DNA from: Macquaria australasica
Taxonomy: Eukaryota; Chordata; Actinopteri; Centrarchiformes; Percichthyidae
Direction of reading: 5' to 3'
Length of the DNA stretch: 64,000 nucleotides
NCBI GenBank assembly: GCA_005408345.1
Contig: SEMN01000087.1
Span: 1,116,001-1,180,000 of the forward strand
The notes beneath the pieces are model-generated. The model was not told the DNA's origin. It did not search any database and saw nothing but the letters and a program-made list of their open reading frames with translations. Position 1 is the first letter of the stretch; each line of letters begins with the position of its first letter. This document shows, in pieces, positions 1 to 12,899 of this stretch. The translations under genes and the position numbers were made by a program.

Positions 1-2282
1 ACTCCCTCGAACCTGACTACATGGATCTCTATTCTAAACAGAAAAGTTCTCATGATTCATGGAGCAGCGTAAAAAACACCATTCTGGGTGAGCCACATAA
101 CTCTTGTCATTGCAGGTCTTTGAATTCTTGACGAAGCTTTTGCTAAATAATGCCCTCATGCGTGTGGAATGCCAGTGTTTACAGAAGAGACAGGGAGAGG
201 GTGCACTCACGGACACGTCTGCCCCCATCAAGCCTGCTCGGGAGTGGACGTCTATCAGTTCAGAAGTCAGCAACTCGCACGAGTCATCCATTCCTCATTT
301 TCAACCCCCCTGACAGGCCCGGGCTCTGTCTCTTCTCTGCACTATTTACAGCAGTGGAATCTGTTTATGTCACACAGATGTAAATGTTTATACTTGATGA
401 ACGCTGGCTGAGTTTTTACAGTCCGAAAAGATGTGTACAGTTTTGAATGTGCGGAGATAGCTTAGCTTAATTTGCTGTCATCATTAGGAATGTGAGATCT
501 GTCTCAGACACTAGCTGTTGGTTTTAAAGCATGGTGCCAGGTTTACATGTTTAATAGTGGTCTGTTTGTAGTGCCAAACCCAGCAGCGTCCTTGTTAGGC
601 TCTCGTTTGCAAATGCCAGCTGATGTGGAATAAATTAGGTGGTTTATAGTTTTTTATTTCACACTTGAATAACTTTCTTAAAGCGTGTTTTACTGCAACA
701 ACATATTCAGAAAAATGCAGTTTTGTGGAATTCAAGTACAACAAAATTAACAAGTAGATAGTAAGTACAGTATGTTAATGTTACAATAAAGTTATCCATA
801 AAGGAGCGTGATGACCATAATGGTGAACTAGACACAGATAGTTGATATTTTGGTGAAAGAGAAGAGGGGCAATAACACCTTTAGGCAGAGCACTGCGGTC
901 TTAATTTGTTAAAGCCATTGTCCTGAGCTCTTTTCAGAAGGCGAGCTATTTATCATTTAGGCGGCCGTTATTTTTAATGAGTCTGTTATCATTCATTTTA
1001 GGGCATCCCACCTTTCCTTGACACGGATAGTATTTCTTTTTATATAGGACATAGGATTTATGTCTCCCTCTCCTCTCAGCCTCTCTTCCTCTCTCCCTCG
1101 GCTGGGAGCTGTCAGCTGGATGGCAGTTTGGGAAGGTGCGGCGGTACACTCCACTCCACCACCCAGCACACTGGGGCCACGGGGCTCATGGAGCTCAAAG
1201 TATAACCTGCCTTTGTGAAATCACTTACACAACAGAAAATGTGGCCATAATATGGCCCTATTCTTCTCTCTCTGTTCTTTAAAGAAGGTGTCACCTGGTG
1301 CTTCAGCAGAGGACATGAAACCCTTTTTAAAGTTTTGTAACAAACGTTCACAAATTGGCTACAGGTTCGACCCATTATCATGTTGTATCAGTGTAACGGA
1401 ATACAAGTAAGTATGTGGAAATTAAAATCTCTGAAAGCTAGAAATCAACAACTCTAGACTGTGAAGAGTAACAGCCTTGACCTGCCCTACAGACTCTAAA
1501 TAGGTAACTGATCTATAAGGATTCATGCATTATCAGTAATCGCTGCTGCAATTATCACTTGCGCCACCTGAAAGTAAAGAGCTTTACAGCAACACTTCTT
1601 CATGGCTGATATTTTCTTTGTGTGTGCATTTTTCTATTCAACACTTATCTCACCTGTTAGTTAATAAGAAATACAATTGTAACACTGTGTCACACTAACA
1701 CCCAATAAATACTTACACATCTGCACATAATTCAGTGGATAGAAATACAATTCATTCGTAAACCACCAAATGTTAGCTTCTGAAGAGTTTGTAAACGAAT
1801 GAATGAAACTATAAAAATCAAAACACCATGAACAACAACATGATCCAGCCACTGCACCACTTGACCAGAGAGCCTAAGTGGACGTTCAGACCGAAAACAA
1901 CTGTGTTAAAGAAAAATGCAAGTGGCCATTGTTGGGGGTATGTTGTTTCAGACACCGGTGAGGCAATAAAATACAATCCACGTTCAGTTGGAAGGCTTAT
2001 CAGATGCCAAAACACTGCACAGCGGTTTATAATACTCATACCTGGAACATTATCACAGTGGCAATCGTTTCATTTTTCGTCACAACAGTCGAGAGGTAAA
2101 CAGTAGAAATACTACGCCGGGAACGTGATCTTGCATGTATTCGATCGGACAACTCTGTGAGAGTTGAGCCAGGTGCAACTTTTTTTGCCAGATGACCCTG
2201 CATTTCTTTGGCAGAGCACTCTGCGTCGGCACCCCCGCTGCGTCGCTGTTTTTGTTCTTGCAGGAATAACGATGGTCTGAAG
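1..2282. other. Noncoding flank, left edge of the gene desert
   Basis: No exon-like ORF, splice pattern or recognised repeat was found. Two stretches are compositionally complex and not AT-simple, and so look possibly constrained: about 100-330, and about 840-1145 with homeodomain-type TTAATG/ATTA cores near 970-990. The remainder is unremarkable AT-rich DNA. By synteny this should be part of the zfp64-tshz2 desert, which is inference. Confidence 0.4.
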
Positions 2283-2717
2283 CATAGACTGTATGTAATG
2301 ATGGACGACATGACAGCTCCCCAAAAGTTAAGACAAAACATCTGGATCGCCCCCCTGGTGTCTGCAGTATAGGTCATAAACCCCGCCTCCTCCATGTTAG
2401 CGGATGTGACATGGGCCAAACTGAAAAAAAAAGTAAATACATTTTCCCAAAGATGGTTTCTGTCATTTTAGGTAGTTCTTATCACGCTGATGTTTGTTCA
2501 AGTGTTAATTTTTCTGATAAGTTTGGTTTTAATTAGTTATTTGATGCTATAAAAATGGGGTCCTCACAAATATGAGTGTCCTCACGATTGGTGAGGGCGG
2601 GTGTATGGGCGGGACATCGAAACTGCGGCTCCACTGCAGATCATTACTATTTTGGCTTCATTTCTGTACAGTGGGAGGAAGTGGAGACATGTCGTCCATC
2701 TTTATATGCAGTCTATG
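2283..2717. mobile_element. Foldback/MITE-like element with 32-bp terminal inverted repeats
   Basis: The left end (2283-2314, beginning CATAGACTGTATG) and the right end (2686-2717, ending GCAGTCTATG) are inverted copies of each other with about 28 of 32 bases matching. The interior has no transposase-like frame. The terminal motif (ATGGACGACATG and TATGCAGTCTATG) is one I recognise as common in fish genomic repeats. It is a nonautonomous DNA element; the family name is not certain. Confidence 0.75.
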
Positions 2718-5700
2718 ATCTGAACACAACCAAAGTGTTGCTTGTCTGGAGAAATAGTCACATTTCTGGAGCTAACTATTCTACAAATGAACTAATATTT
2801 AACTAATTCTTTTAATAACAATAACAAGTTTATAGTTCAAATATCCAGCAGAACTTAGTCAAAATACATTGCTAATTTTCTCACCATGACAGAGTAGTGT
2901 GAACTCTTTACTAGTCCCACATTTAGCAGAAATATTCTCATGTTAACAAAACACTTGTGTTAACTTTCGTTACATTTTGCAAGTTTAAAATCTAAAATCC
3001 AAAAAAATCCCACACAGACAGACAGGAGCCATAAAAGGAGAAATAATAGCATCAGTAAGACTCTGCTGGTGCTGCAGTTCCACGACTAGATCATATTAGA
3101 CAGGTCTGGTTTCAGGTGCTTCACATTATTGCAGAAGGCCACCTATGGTGCTTTCAAAGTCACCTCGTCCAACTTTTCAGATCACACCGGAGCTCTACAT
3201 CAGTGTCACTTGACTAGACATCGTTCTCTCAGATTCTTCACAATGAGTCTGGGTATGGGAATGTTTATTGTGAATGTTTATTAATGCAGACCTAATTGTC
3301 TTACTCAGTATCTATATGAATGTTTAAATTATTGCTGTTATTAGAACATTCTTATAACATTATTGCATTACTGCTGAAATAATTTTGCAGTGACTCTCAC
3401 TGTACCTCCTGAGTGCTCGAGTCAGAAGTGGCACTTTAATAAATGTGTTGCTGCAGTATGCCCACAGTGTATACATGTCTTGGTCATGGTAGCATTAGAC
3501 ATGTTGTTTGTGCTTGTACTTTACTAAATGTTGGGCTATGATGCCTGTTCCCTGAAGTGTTGATCTAGGCCATATGTAGACTTGGCAACAAACTGAAACT
3601 GTACAAACTGTTGGCATCTTGCTCACTCTCTCAAATGCATACACACACACACACACACACGACATTGGCTCAAATCTTCTCGCTATAACTGAAATGACCC
3701 GACAGGTTTTGCGCAGCAAGATGTTTTCTGCTCTACTACACTTTTGGGTGGTGGTATCAGGATGTCCGCTCTGTGCCAACACTGCCTCAGTTCCTCACAA
3801 CATCATATGCCACCACTATATCTTTCAACGGAGGCCCCATTAGAATTCATGATTACAATTCTACATGTGAAAACATGTCTTAATCTACCAGATGATGCTT
3901 ACAGTGAAGGCCTGAGATGTGAAGTGGGATAAAGTCTGTTTCACTAGATAGGCAAAGCGCCCTTCATTGAAAGTTATTGCCAGGCAGCCGGGGGTAATAC
4001 ATCACAGCTTTTGTGAGGACAATGCTACGAAGCCGAATCCAAGTACAGATGCATCATAGTTGCACGGTGAGCATTTTGTTACAAATAATGTTGTCATCAA
4101 TTTTCATCTTTTGTTTAAACATATTAGTCTTTTGGACAAGATAGGTCATATTTCAGCAGGTTGATAAATTCTCTCCCCTCTCCTCTTCACAGAATGTGCA
4201 CTTAATTAATTACACAACCTTTAATTGGACAGATTATTCCTAATGGTGGTACAGTGCTAAATGTACAAACTCTGAGAGGGCTCACAAGTAATTATTTTAA
4301 TGCCACTTTCTCGCCTAGCTGTAATCAGTATATTTCAAATAATTAGTATTTTTCATAGGGTAAGGTACAGATTCTCTAAAATAGACAAATTACATTTACA
4401 TTTGTGTGTTGGATTTTTTGCAGCTGATCCCTCATCTACTGCATCATTTCCATGTGCTGAGGCTGTACAGTGTTAAGGGGCGTGTGATCACCCCTTGATA
4501 TTTTACGATATCTGGCGGTATTACCTCCTGTTTAATTACCTCAGTAATGTGCATTGATGTACATGATGGATTTTTACGGAAGCCCACTTCTTAACTATCG
4601 GATGCGGCGACATGAATGATCATCACTGCCGCAGTGGTCTTAAGAGATAAATTAATAATCGTGATAGAGGAAGCGGAATACAATTAGCAAATGCATCTGC
4701 GGTCAACTAAAGAAAACAAACATGAACACAAACATGCTTACATGCCGTTGTACCACTTAAACTGCTGATATCAACGAATCATTTCATTTCATGCCACTGA
4801 TAAGAAATAATAATATAATAATAAAATAAACTTTGGCTTGAAAACTTGAGCAATTCAGGCAAAAGAACCTCCCCATATTTATTTAATTAAAGACCACATT
4901 TTTGTCAAAGTACAAAAACAATCTTAATTTACCTCTGAGCCTTCCTACTCTGCACTGCTGTGGAGGTGGAACAATTTAGAGAGGAAAAAGGGGAATGATG
5001 GCGCTGTTAAAGCTTCACAGCTTGACTCTGAGATAAGGAGAGAGTGGTTGAACTAATGGCTGAGGCCTGGTTTGAGGGTGCCTAGGCCTCAAAGTCATAT
5101 AATTCAAAGCATGTATGTCAGCCTTGCGCTCATTACCATGACTGATCATACTGTCTACCAGTATCCTGCCCGCCTGGCACCCAGGACCTGCAGGTGGTAC
5201 TTTATCTAACGTCCATGTCGATTTTTCACAGAAAATTTTCCTCGGCTAAGCAGTCCGAAATCTCAGCTTGGCGAGGAACAAAGAGCAAAAACAATGTCCT
5301 CAAATGAATAGTTGAACGACTGCATACAGCCAAGGTAAAGACAAACAACAAAAACAATGCAGTTGTACTGGGGTATATCAATTTGTTCTTTTATTGTTAG
5401 AAGAGAAGACTATTCCTTTTCAGTGGTAGTGGACAATATAATATCATGAAGTGTATTTCATGCATTTTTTATGTATGTTTTTGCAGTGAGTGGCCAAACA
5501 CCACACCACAATTCCATTTTGACAAACCCTGATTTCATATATCTAAGTGATCAAACGCCCAAAAATCATGCGTCACTGACCATCATTCTTCCCTCTCCGG
5601 CATCGATGATGTTTTTTTTTTTTTGTTTTCCCCTCATTCTCCCCCCTCTGTCTCTTGTCCTTCTCTTTTATTGCTTTGTACAGCAAAGCACCATTACTGA

Positions 5701-5719
5701 TCCCTTCCAAAGCACAAAC
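2718..5719. other. Noncoding region with two candidate conserved stretches
   Basis: No gene is seen. An (AC)10 microsatellite lies at 3641-3660. About 4190-4720 is rich in TTAATTAATTA, TAATTA and CAATTAG-like homeodomain cores, and about 4960-5310 is complex and repeat-free. Both are plausible but unproven enhancers. The rest is ordinary AT-rich sequence. Confidence 0.35.
3641..3660. repeat. (AC)10 microsatellite
   Basis: Ten uninterrupted AC dinucleotides. Confidence 0.95.
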
Positions 5720-7530
5720 TAAAAATCTATCCCGTTGTCATTTGCTGCACCGTGCCATCTATCATCGGGGGTGCTTGGCAGCGTCTCCATACGAGAGAGG
5801 AGGTGCTGGAACAGGAGGCAGAGTCAAGGACTTTCACGCGCAACAAAAAACTTGTCACAATTATTTATGGCTCTTGCTGGGACACATAATAGGACACATC
5901 AAACTGCTGTTTTTTTGTGTGATGAGCGCCCTCACATCGCTGGCTCCCTTGTCGAAGTGGGTCACAGGCATCTCTTGCCTTACACATACAATTTCCAAGA
6001 CAATGGCGGAGCACTTGGGGAAGTGACAGTGACAAATACTGGAGCCCCCACGGAAAGCTGGGCAGGCTGTTACATGAGTGATTGCGCCAATAATCATGCG
6101 GAGTCGTCACGTGTCTGTGGAGCAGGAGGGAGATGGGCAGCAGGGGTGGCAGGGGGTGGGAAGAGACAGAGAGAGAGAGGAGAGAGAGAGAGGCAGTATG
6201 TGAGTGTGTGTGAATAAGACAGGGAGGAGCTGGGGGAGCAGCAGGCCTGTGTAGAGAAGTGGCTAACAGGTCCTGGCAAATCATTTTTTATTTCCTTATC
6301 ATCCATCTCCCACTTCCTCCCCTCAGATGAGTTGCTGCTAAATGACTGTCACTTTGGACGGTGCTGTGATATGTTCTGCTGTAGCGCCCGTAATTGGGAA
6401 GGGGTCACCAGTGCCTGTTTCTCTATGTGACCTTTCTTAAACTTGGCCGCCCAGGGAATTGGGCAGAGCCTCAGATTAAATTACTTCTCCAGCGCCTCGG
6501 CCCTTCACCTTAAGTGCTGGCACTTGGCTCCAGTTCATGGGAAAGAAGCCCCTTGTTCTCGCTTCAGCGCTTCAGGCACCAAGCACAGGCTTGCCCAGTT
6601 TGCCAGCCTGAGCTAACAGGAGAGAGAGCATCGGCCTGTGCTGTAGATGTATGGCTAAAATACTTCATGTCTTAACACTGCACCTACAGATGCATTTCCA
6701 GATGAGCAGTCACCACATTCAAAGTGGATCACATTTAAGTACTTCCTGGTTGGATGTCCACGGCAAAACTGCAATAAACATTCAATTTTTTTGGCCAGGC
6801 GATATAGGATGTAGAATAATCTGCAGGCTAATTTCTTTGTTTCTTCTATTAGTTTCTGCAGTTGGTAAACAACAACAAAGAGTTAAATGTGTAATCATCA
6901 TCTCGCTGTCAACAATATACCCCCACCTCCTCCCTCTCGTCACCACTTAAAAAATGGCACATTGACCTGACACAGCAATGTGAGGAGAGAGGCAGCTATT
7001 CACTGCTCTGTTAGATATGATATAATGAGACGCCGCCGCTCTAAAAGACTGACAGAAGAAAAAACACCACCCAATTGTTCTCCAAACATTGTGGGGACGT
7101 CTAAATAAAAATGTCACATTTTGGCTCGCTATCATGCAAATTAATGGCATATCTGGCTGTAAAATAGACATTATGTGAAATCAAATCATCTCCGAAGACA
7201 TAAAAATGCTCTGATCAAGTGTTCGTCCTCCCCTTTGAGAGCCTTCAACAGCTCGACTACCTCCTCAATTACTTTGGGTGTCAACAGGCAGCTATCTGCA
7301 ATGAGGGCATGTTTTCCCACATAATGACAACTGATAGCTGGTGTCAGACAGGTTATGCTTTTCAATTTGTGTCTGGCAATAATAACAATTACAGCTCATG
7401 CAAGTCCTCATTACATTACAGTATGAATTCATTTTGCTGTGCATATTTCCCAAAACGCTCATCTCCATGCCCGTCATTTAAGACAGACAGCAGGTGGGAC
7501 AACAGAGAATGGAAAACAAAATGGTAAACT
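5720..7530. promoter_or_regulatory. Dense repeat-free block, candidate enhancer cluster
   Basis: For about 1.8 kb the sequence is complex, moderately GC-rich and free of recognisable mobile repeats, apart from a GA-rich patch at about 6165-6195. It contains an E-box TCACGTGTC near 6108 and a perfect POU octamer ATGCAAAT at 7134-7141 running directly into TAATGG. It also has a spaced inverted TGACA/TGTCA pair at 7325-7346, which is a TALE (Meis/Pbx/Tgif)-type core. There is no consistent coding frame. This texture is typical of conserved noncoding elements near developmental genes; conservation itself was not tested. Confidence 0.35.
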
Positions 7531-9008
7531 TTGTTATAGTTGACCTTTGACTTTGAGAAGATTCAGTACAGCCAGACCAGCCTCTGATTCGCTTTGGCTG
7601 CTCGTGAAATCGCTCTGGACTTCTGGTCTAGTCTCAACGTCTTAGGTGCTGCTCTGTTCTGGCCACCAATCCAGAAGAAATTATGGATTTGGAAAATATG
7701 ACAAAATCAAGGCTTTCTCCAGTTTCTAGTTAGTGGAGAAGATCTTAATGTCATTTAATTAATTATTAACAGAAGTCTTCATTTCAGCATCTCTGCAGCA
7801 TGCCAACGATGGCAGTTTTATGCATGTAGAGATGAGCAGCAACATTGTCAGGCTCTTGGCAGTGCAATTTGCACTAAAACAGGCGGCGTGGCATGGATTT
7901 AGGATCAGAGCGCTTTTGAATCTACACATACTGACAAATATGTGCAATGTTTATCTCATAACAATCCAGATTATATGCTACACCATGTGTTTTAGAGTTA
8001 AAGGGACTATAGTGGGATTATATCAAGGCACGTGTTCCAGAAGTAAGATCCCATTCAAGTCTTCAATTAATTTAAACAAGAAGGCATCCTCAGTTTAGCC
8101 ACATCACAGGCAAATAAATGGCGTGAATTCAGCTTGTCAACATCAACACCAACTTTGTGGGCTAATAGAGAAAGTTAGATCAGCAGTTTTGTTTTTTCTG
8201 AAGGCAAGGCTACTTAGCTGCTGCCCTGAAAACTATGTGCTCAAACAAAAAGGCCTATTTTGTCAAAAATGTAAATGTAAAAATAATTTGAAGAAACAGA
8301 GAGAATCAGCAAATCTTGACACTGGAGAAGCTGAATTAATGATTTAAGTCATTTGTCAACTATCTAAAGTTGTCATTAATTATGAATCACTTGAAAATGG
8401 TTTCAGCACTATGCAACTACCAGACTATATTCATTCAGCAAATTTCAGTCAATTCAGTTTTGAATTGTGGTTTCTGGACTATGGACTCTAGTGGCCTCAA
8501 CCTTTTGGTCATCCCTCTGGGGAGTACTGCCAACCATCCCTTAATACATGAAAATATAATGTTCTAAACTGGCAGACCGGCTTTAAAAGTGGGTCATTAT
8601 AGCAACAGTACATCCGTAAACAATAAAAGATGGTTGAGTTGAGGGTCATTGCTTCTGTCACTTTCTTTGCAGCCTCTCACTTTCTCTGCCTGGCATCCAG
8701 CCCTGTAAGTCGCTGCCCTCAGTCTGGAGACTGGCTTGGCATATACAACAAAGACAGACATGTCTGGGCTCCATTTAGAGCTCCAGGGTACAAGGCCCAC
8801 CCACTCTGAAGTGCTTGTTTTCATTCTATGACATGAGCTAGAGTATTGTCCATCTGACAGGAATTTCCCCAAAAATGTTCTTCCAGGAGACAAATTAACC
8901 TGTTCATAAAGTTTCTATATTTCTATCTGTACTTCTAACTTCTCCTCCACTTGACTGCATGAAAACTTTAATTTCTAAAACCGTTCCAAGAGATATTACA
9001 TTTTACTA
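7531..9008. other. Noncoding, nothing recognised
   Basis: AT-rich sequence without a credible ORF, splice-site series, microsatellite or repeat family that I can name. Confidence 0.4.
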
Positions 9009-9110
9009 GGGATGTCCAAATAAAGATTTTATGGCCCCGATCCCAAGCTGAGTTCTTTAAAATTAGGCATCTGCCAATACTGAGTCCAATCCGATACTAA
9101 TATTTACCTA
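9009..9110. repeat. Fragment of a common fish interspersed repeat
   Basis: The segment starts AGGGATGTCCAAATAAAG and continues through CCCCGATCCC, TGCCAATACTGAG and CCGATACTAATAT. This resembles the widespread fish repeat with an AGGGATGCACCGAT start and repeated GATACTGATA motifs. It is truncated and diverged. Confidence 0.5.
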
Positions 9111-9269
9111 AATGTTGATTAAATATGTATCTGACACATTGAAATAACAGCTGTAGCCTAAAATAAAGCCTAAATCTGACACACCTTACTTTTACACAAG
9201 CTACTTGAACCACAAAACAGCTCAGGACATCTCTACATTTTACACTTTTCGTACCAATAAACAAGACTA

Positions 9270-9775
9270 AGAGTCTACAGACATGCTAGCAGCTCTAGCT
9301 AAATGCTACCATGTTCACCATCTTAGTTTAGCATGTTAGCATGCTAACATTTGCTAATTAGCACTAAACACAAAGTACAGCTGAGGCTGAATTGAAAGTC
9401 ATTAGATTTTCTGGTATTTGGTCATAAACCAAAGTATTGGATCAAGTGACCTGATGATGGCACTGGATGAAAAGTCAGGGGATCACCAAAGTTATTACAA
9501 TTCATCCTGAGGAGGACATGAATATGTGTACCAGATTTCATAGCAAATCATCCAATAGTTGTTCAGAAATTTCTCTCAGGACCACAAATGTGAACCTCAT
9601 GGTGGTGATAGAGGGAAAGTCAGAGGATCACCAATGTCAGTAGGATTCAACTTCTGAGGACCATGAATGTCTGTACAAAATGTCATGACAATCCATCCAA
9701 TAGTGGTTGAAATATTTCAGTCTGGACCAAAGTAGTGGACCTACCAACTGACTGACATGCCGCTAGCATGACTAA
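9270..9775. repeat. Interspersed repeat with two internal tandem units
   Basis: The segment opens with GCTAGCAGCTCTAGCTAAATG and repeated TTAGCATG cores, and ends in CCGCTAGCATGACTAAAAA. In between, a unit reading AAAGTCAGGGGATCACCAA, ending in ATCCAATAGTTG and a TCAGGACCA-type phrase, occurs twice (about 9470-9586 and 9614-9728). This is the familiar fish repeat carrying GTTAGCATGCTAAC and GGACCTACC phrases. It has no coding capacity and its class is uncertain. Confidence 0.7.
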
Positions 9776-12700
9776 AAAACTCAGCCTTCATGTACCTGTG
9801 GTACTCTACTCATCCCTGAAAGAGAGATGTGACTTTTTGCTGACCTCGCTGCTTGAACATGAACTGGTCGATGCCGGGGCCATGAACCTGGGGTGTTGCT
9901 ACTCGCTGTGCCACCCTGCTGTCCACAAGGATGTAATGTGGTTCTGGTCCATCAGTTTTTATGATCAGTGTTAGACAAGAGCAGGATTAAGAAAAAAGAA
10001 ATAGATAGAGGCTCTATAACAAAGTGCTCTAATACACCTTTATTAATGGCATTGGAAAGCCATTAACTGGTGTTCCATACCAATGTATGGTGTGACTGGA
10101 GGTCAGTGCGAGAGGGTGCAACAGGTCATCAAAAGCACAGATTCTTCAAAATGCTCAGCAATATACTGTTATAATAATAAATGTTTTTTGGGAGGTTAAT
10201 CTAAAGTGATTAGGACTTTTTTGAAGTCAGTAGTAAATGCTTTAAATGGTCAGCGTTGGAGGGTCCTCCAACATCTTTCCTAATTCTGGTTGACATCTTC
10301 TAGCGGAGGGATTGCATTGCACTGGCATCCGTCTGTGTCTGCTCCTCTTAAACACCACCCATGTGTGGCCAGAGCCGCACTTGACAATGACGCAGAGTGA
10401 TGCCCCCTCAAAAGCAGAGGGAGAGGGGATCTGTGATGAATCACGTCCCATGGAGGAAAAATGTGTTAAATAGTACTTGGACACTGCAGCATGATAATTT
10501 TCTATCACAGCAGCCTATAAGTATCTGACAAGCCCTATGCTGACTCGGCAGTCTGTTACAAAATGGCAGGCGTGCCCTTTATCTCGGTACATGTTTCACG
10601 GCAATTGGACAATCAGCCACTGCAGTGAAAATCCATAGTATTGATCGGCCTGTATCTTCTCTATAATTCTCCAGCAGGAAATCCCTGATGACAAATTATA
10701 TCTGCACCAGTTTTTGATTGGTGCTTTGATGTAAGTGATCTCCAAGGGCAGACTGAGGAACTGGTTGAGGCTTTATTAACTGAGTCTAACCTGGCTCTTC
10801 TTCGTCTCGCACCTGCCTAAAGCCAGAGCTTCTGTCAGACAGTCAGACTGCAGGCAGCCAGTCAAAACTGCTTCAGAAATTCTGAATTTACAGCTGCACA
10901 TGCAGGCCGCCCAACATCATCACAGAGAGAAATGCAGGCGGGCTGTTCGGAGGGATAGCTGGCTGTGAAGGTGACTGTCTGCCTCCTGTGTCTAGACTTG
11001 AAGAACACACACACACACACACACACGCCAATACAAGCGTGACACAATAAATCTTGAATCAGATATCGCATAACTTTTTCCTGTTTATGTCTAGATCAGG
11101 GGAAAGTCACTGCTGTATTTCATTACAATTTACAACATGTATACTGCTTTTTTACAAGTCTATCCGGAGCTAGTCGCTGCCTTTTATTATGACTTTGTAA
11201 AGTGTGCCGCAGTGTTAAGTTTCAATTTACAGTCAATGTAAGCGGTCATTTCATGCAAGCAGGTCCTACGCCGTTTCCCCATGCATCTGCCATAATGGTG
11301 GTGCTGCTACAGTGGAGCTAGCCATCTCCTCCAATTTGCTGTTTATGAATGTAAAGCAAAGGGGTGGAAAAGGCAGCACAAGACAAATTAAATGCGATAG
11401 TGTTTTCTATTGATTCTAAACAAACGCACATGCTCGTTCTCACTCTCTGCTTTCAGCACCTGATGTGTATAACGAGCCTTATCATTATGCACTGTATGTA
11501 CTACTGCCTTTTTTCCTCAGTTGATAACCCTGACCACAATGCACTGCTTAACGCACTGGAGTGCACACATCAAGAGGCCTACTTCTAATCCTGCCGGGGT
11601 ACTTAGCAGGCATCGAAATTGGCGCAGAACTTTTCCGAAATCCACTGTCATAAATCCGATGATTTTTGAAAGGAGAAGGGGAGAGAGAAAGCCCTTTATT
11701 GGAGAGTCGGGTGTGTGTGAGGGGGGTGGATAATGTTGGACATAATCCAGCCTCTGACAGAGGAGGAGGGGGAGCCAGCATCGTTTACAGAGAGGCATAT
11801 GCTCCCTCCCTTCACGCAGACATGAACTACAGCAAAGCAACCTTTTACCAGCCAGTCAGAGAAGGATAATCTTTCCCCTCGCAGCACAATGCAGGAGATT
11901 ACATGGAGAACATGTCAGTCTGCACTGGATTTGCTAGACACTAGATCTCTTGTCCCTATCGATTTGCAGGCTGCTCATTCATGTTTTCACACGAGTCTCA
12001 CAGGCATAGAGGCCAAAAGCATATGGTTGGGGAAGCAGCCATTCTTTTCTTTCTGCTCTCTCACCCTCTTTGTGTGATTGGGTGTTTCAGGTTGTGTGTG
12101 TGTGTGCGCGCGCTTCAGTTTGCACCAGCATTTGCACATACATGATCGCAACGGTGTCAATGTAACACCTGCTCCCGGGAAATGGGTTTTGTAATCACAG
12201 GACAAGTTAACCTCGACACCACAGACTGCAGATGTTGTAATCCCTGGTGCTATTCTGTCGCTGTTGATTTGCTTCGGCACAAGCACAATCATCGCCCTCA
12301 TTTTAGGGGTTATAGTTTTCCCTAAAGCTTTGCATTATTAATCAATTATTACATTGCACGCCCTAACACAAATAACAGAAGCTGCTATAGTTTACACACT
12401 GCTGGACCCAGGTGGTTAGGACTTTCTCTATCATGAACAGGGTTCTTTCCCTGTGTGTTTTTTTGTAATGCATCACAGCAATTTAACTGATGGAAACAAA
12501 GCTCTATTGTTGTTGAGTAAAGCGGCTCAAGGAAGCATAGCTCCTTGGTTTATTGAACACATATGTGCCAAAACACCTACACCATTTTGACAAGCTAGCA
12601 AACCATCCTTTGACAGGGTTGCCAGTAAACTGCTTGTTCTATAATGAATCTATTAAAGCAAAGTAGAAAAAAAGGCAAGTTAACTATATACACATTTTGA

Positions 12701-12899
12701 AAACAATTCTGTTATAGTATTTAATAGCATGAAAATAACAATATGTTGTCGTAATAAACTTTGTTGAAACTTTACTCCAGAGAAGTTTTTTTTTTGACAC
12801 AAAGTAAAGTGGCAAAGAAAGTCTTTGGTGAGCCTCTTGGTCCTGAATGACAAAAGCCCTCCATATTTTATGCAACTTTGAAGAGGGCAGATTAAGGCT
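9776..12899. other. Noncoding region with microsatellites
   Basis: No gene is seen. An (AC)11 tract lies at 11005-11026 and a TG/CG alternating tract at about 12092-12113, which may favour Z-DNA. About 10550-10740 and 11280-11350 look complex and repeat-free and could be constrained. A GA/GGAGG-rich patch lies at about 11670-11775. Short reading frames at 11500-11890 on both strands lack any recognisable domain and are rejected. Confidence 0.35.
11005..11026. repeat. (AC)11 microsatellite
   Basis: Eleven uninterrupted AC dinucleotides. Confidence 0.95.

Noticed and set aside
5655..6306. Several overlapping open frames of 70-160 codons on both strands
   Set aside because: They coexist on opposite strands over GA-rich and complex noncoding sequence; none has a domain or a plausible gene structure.
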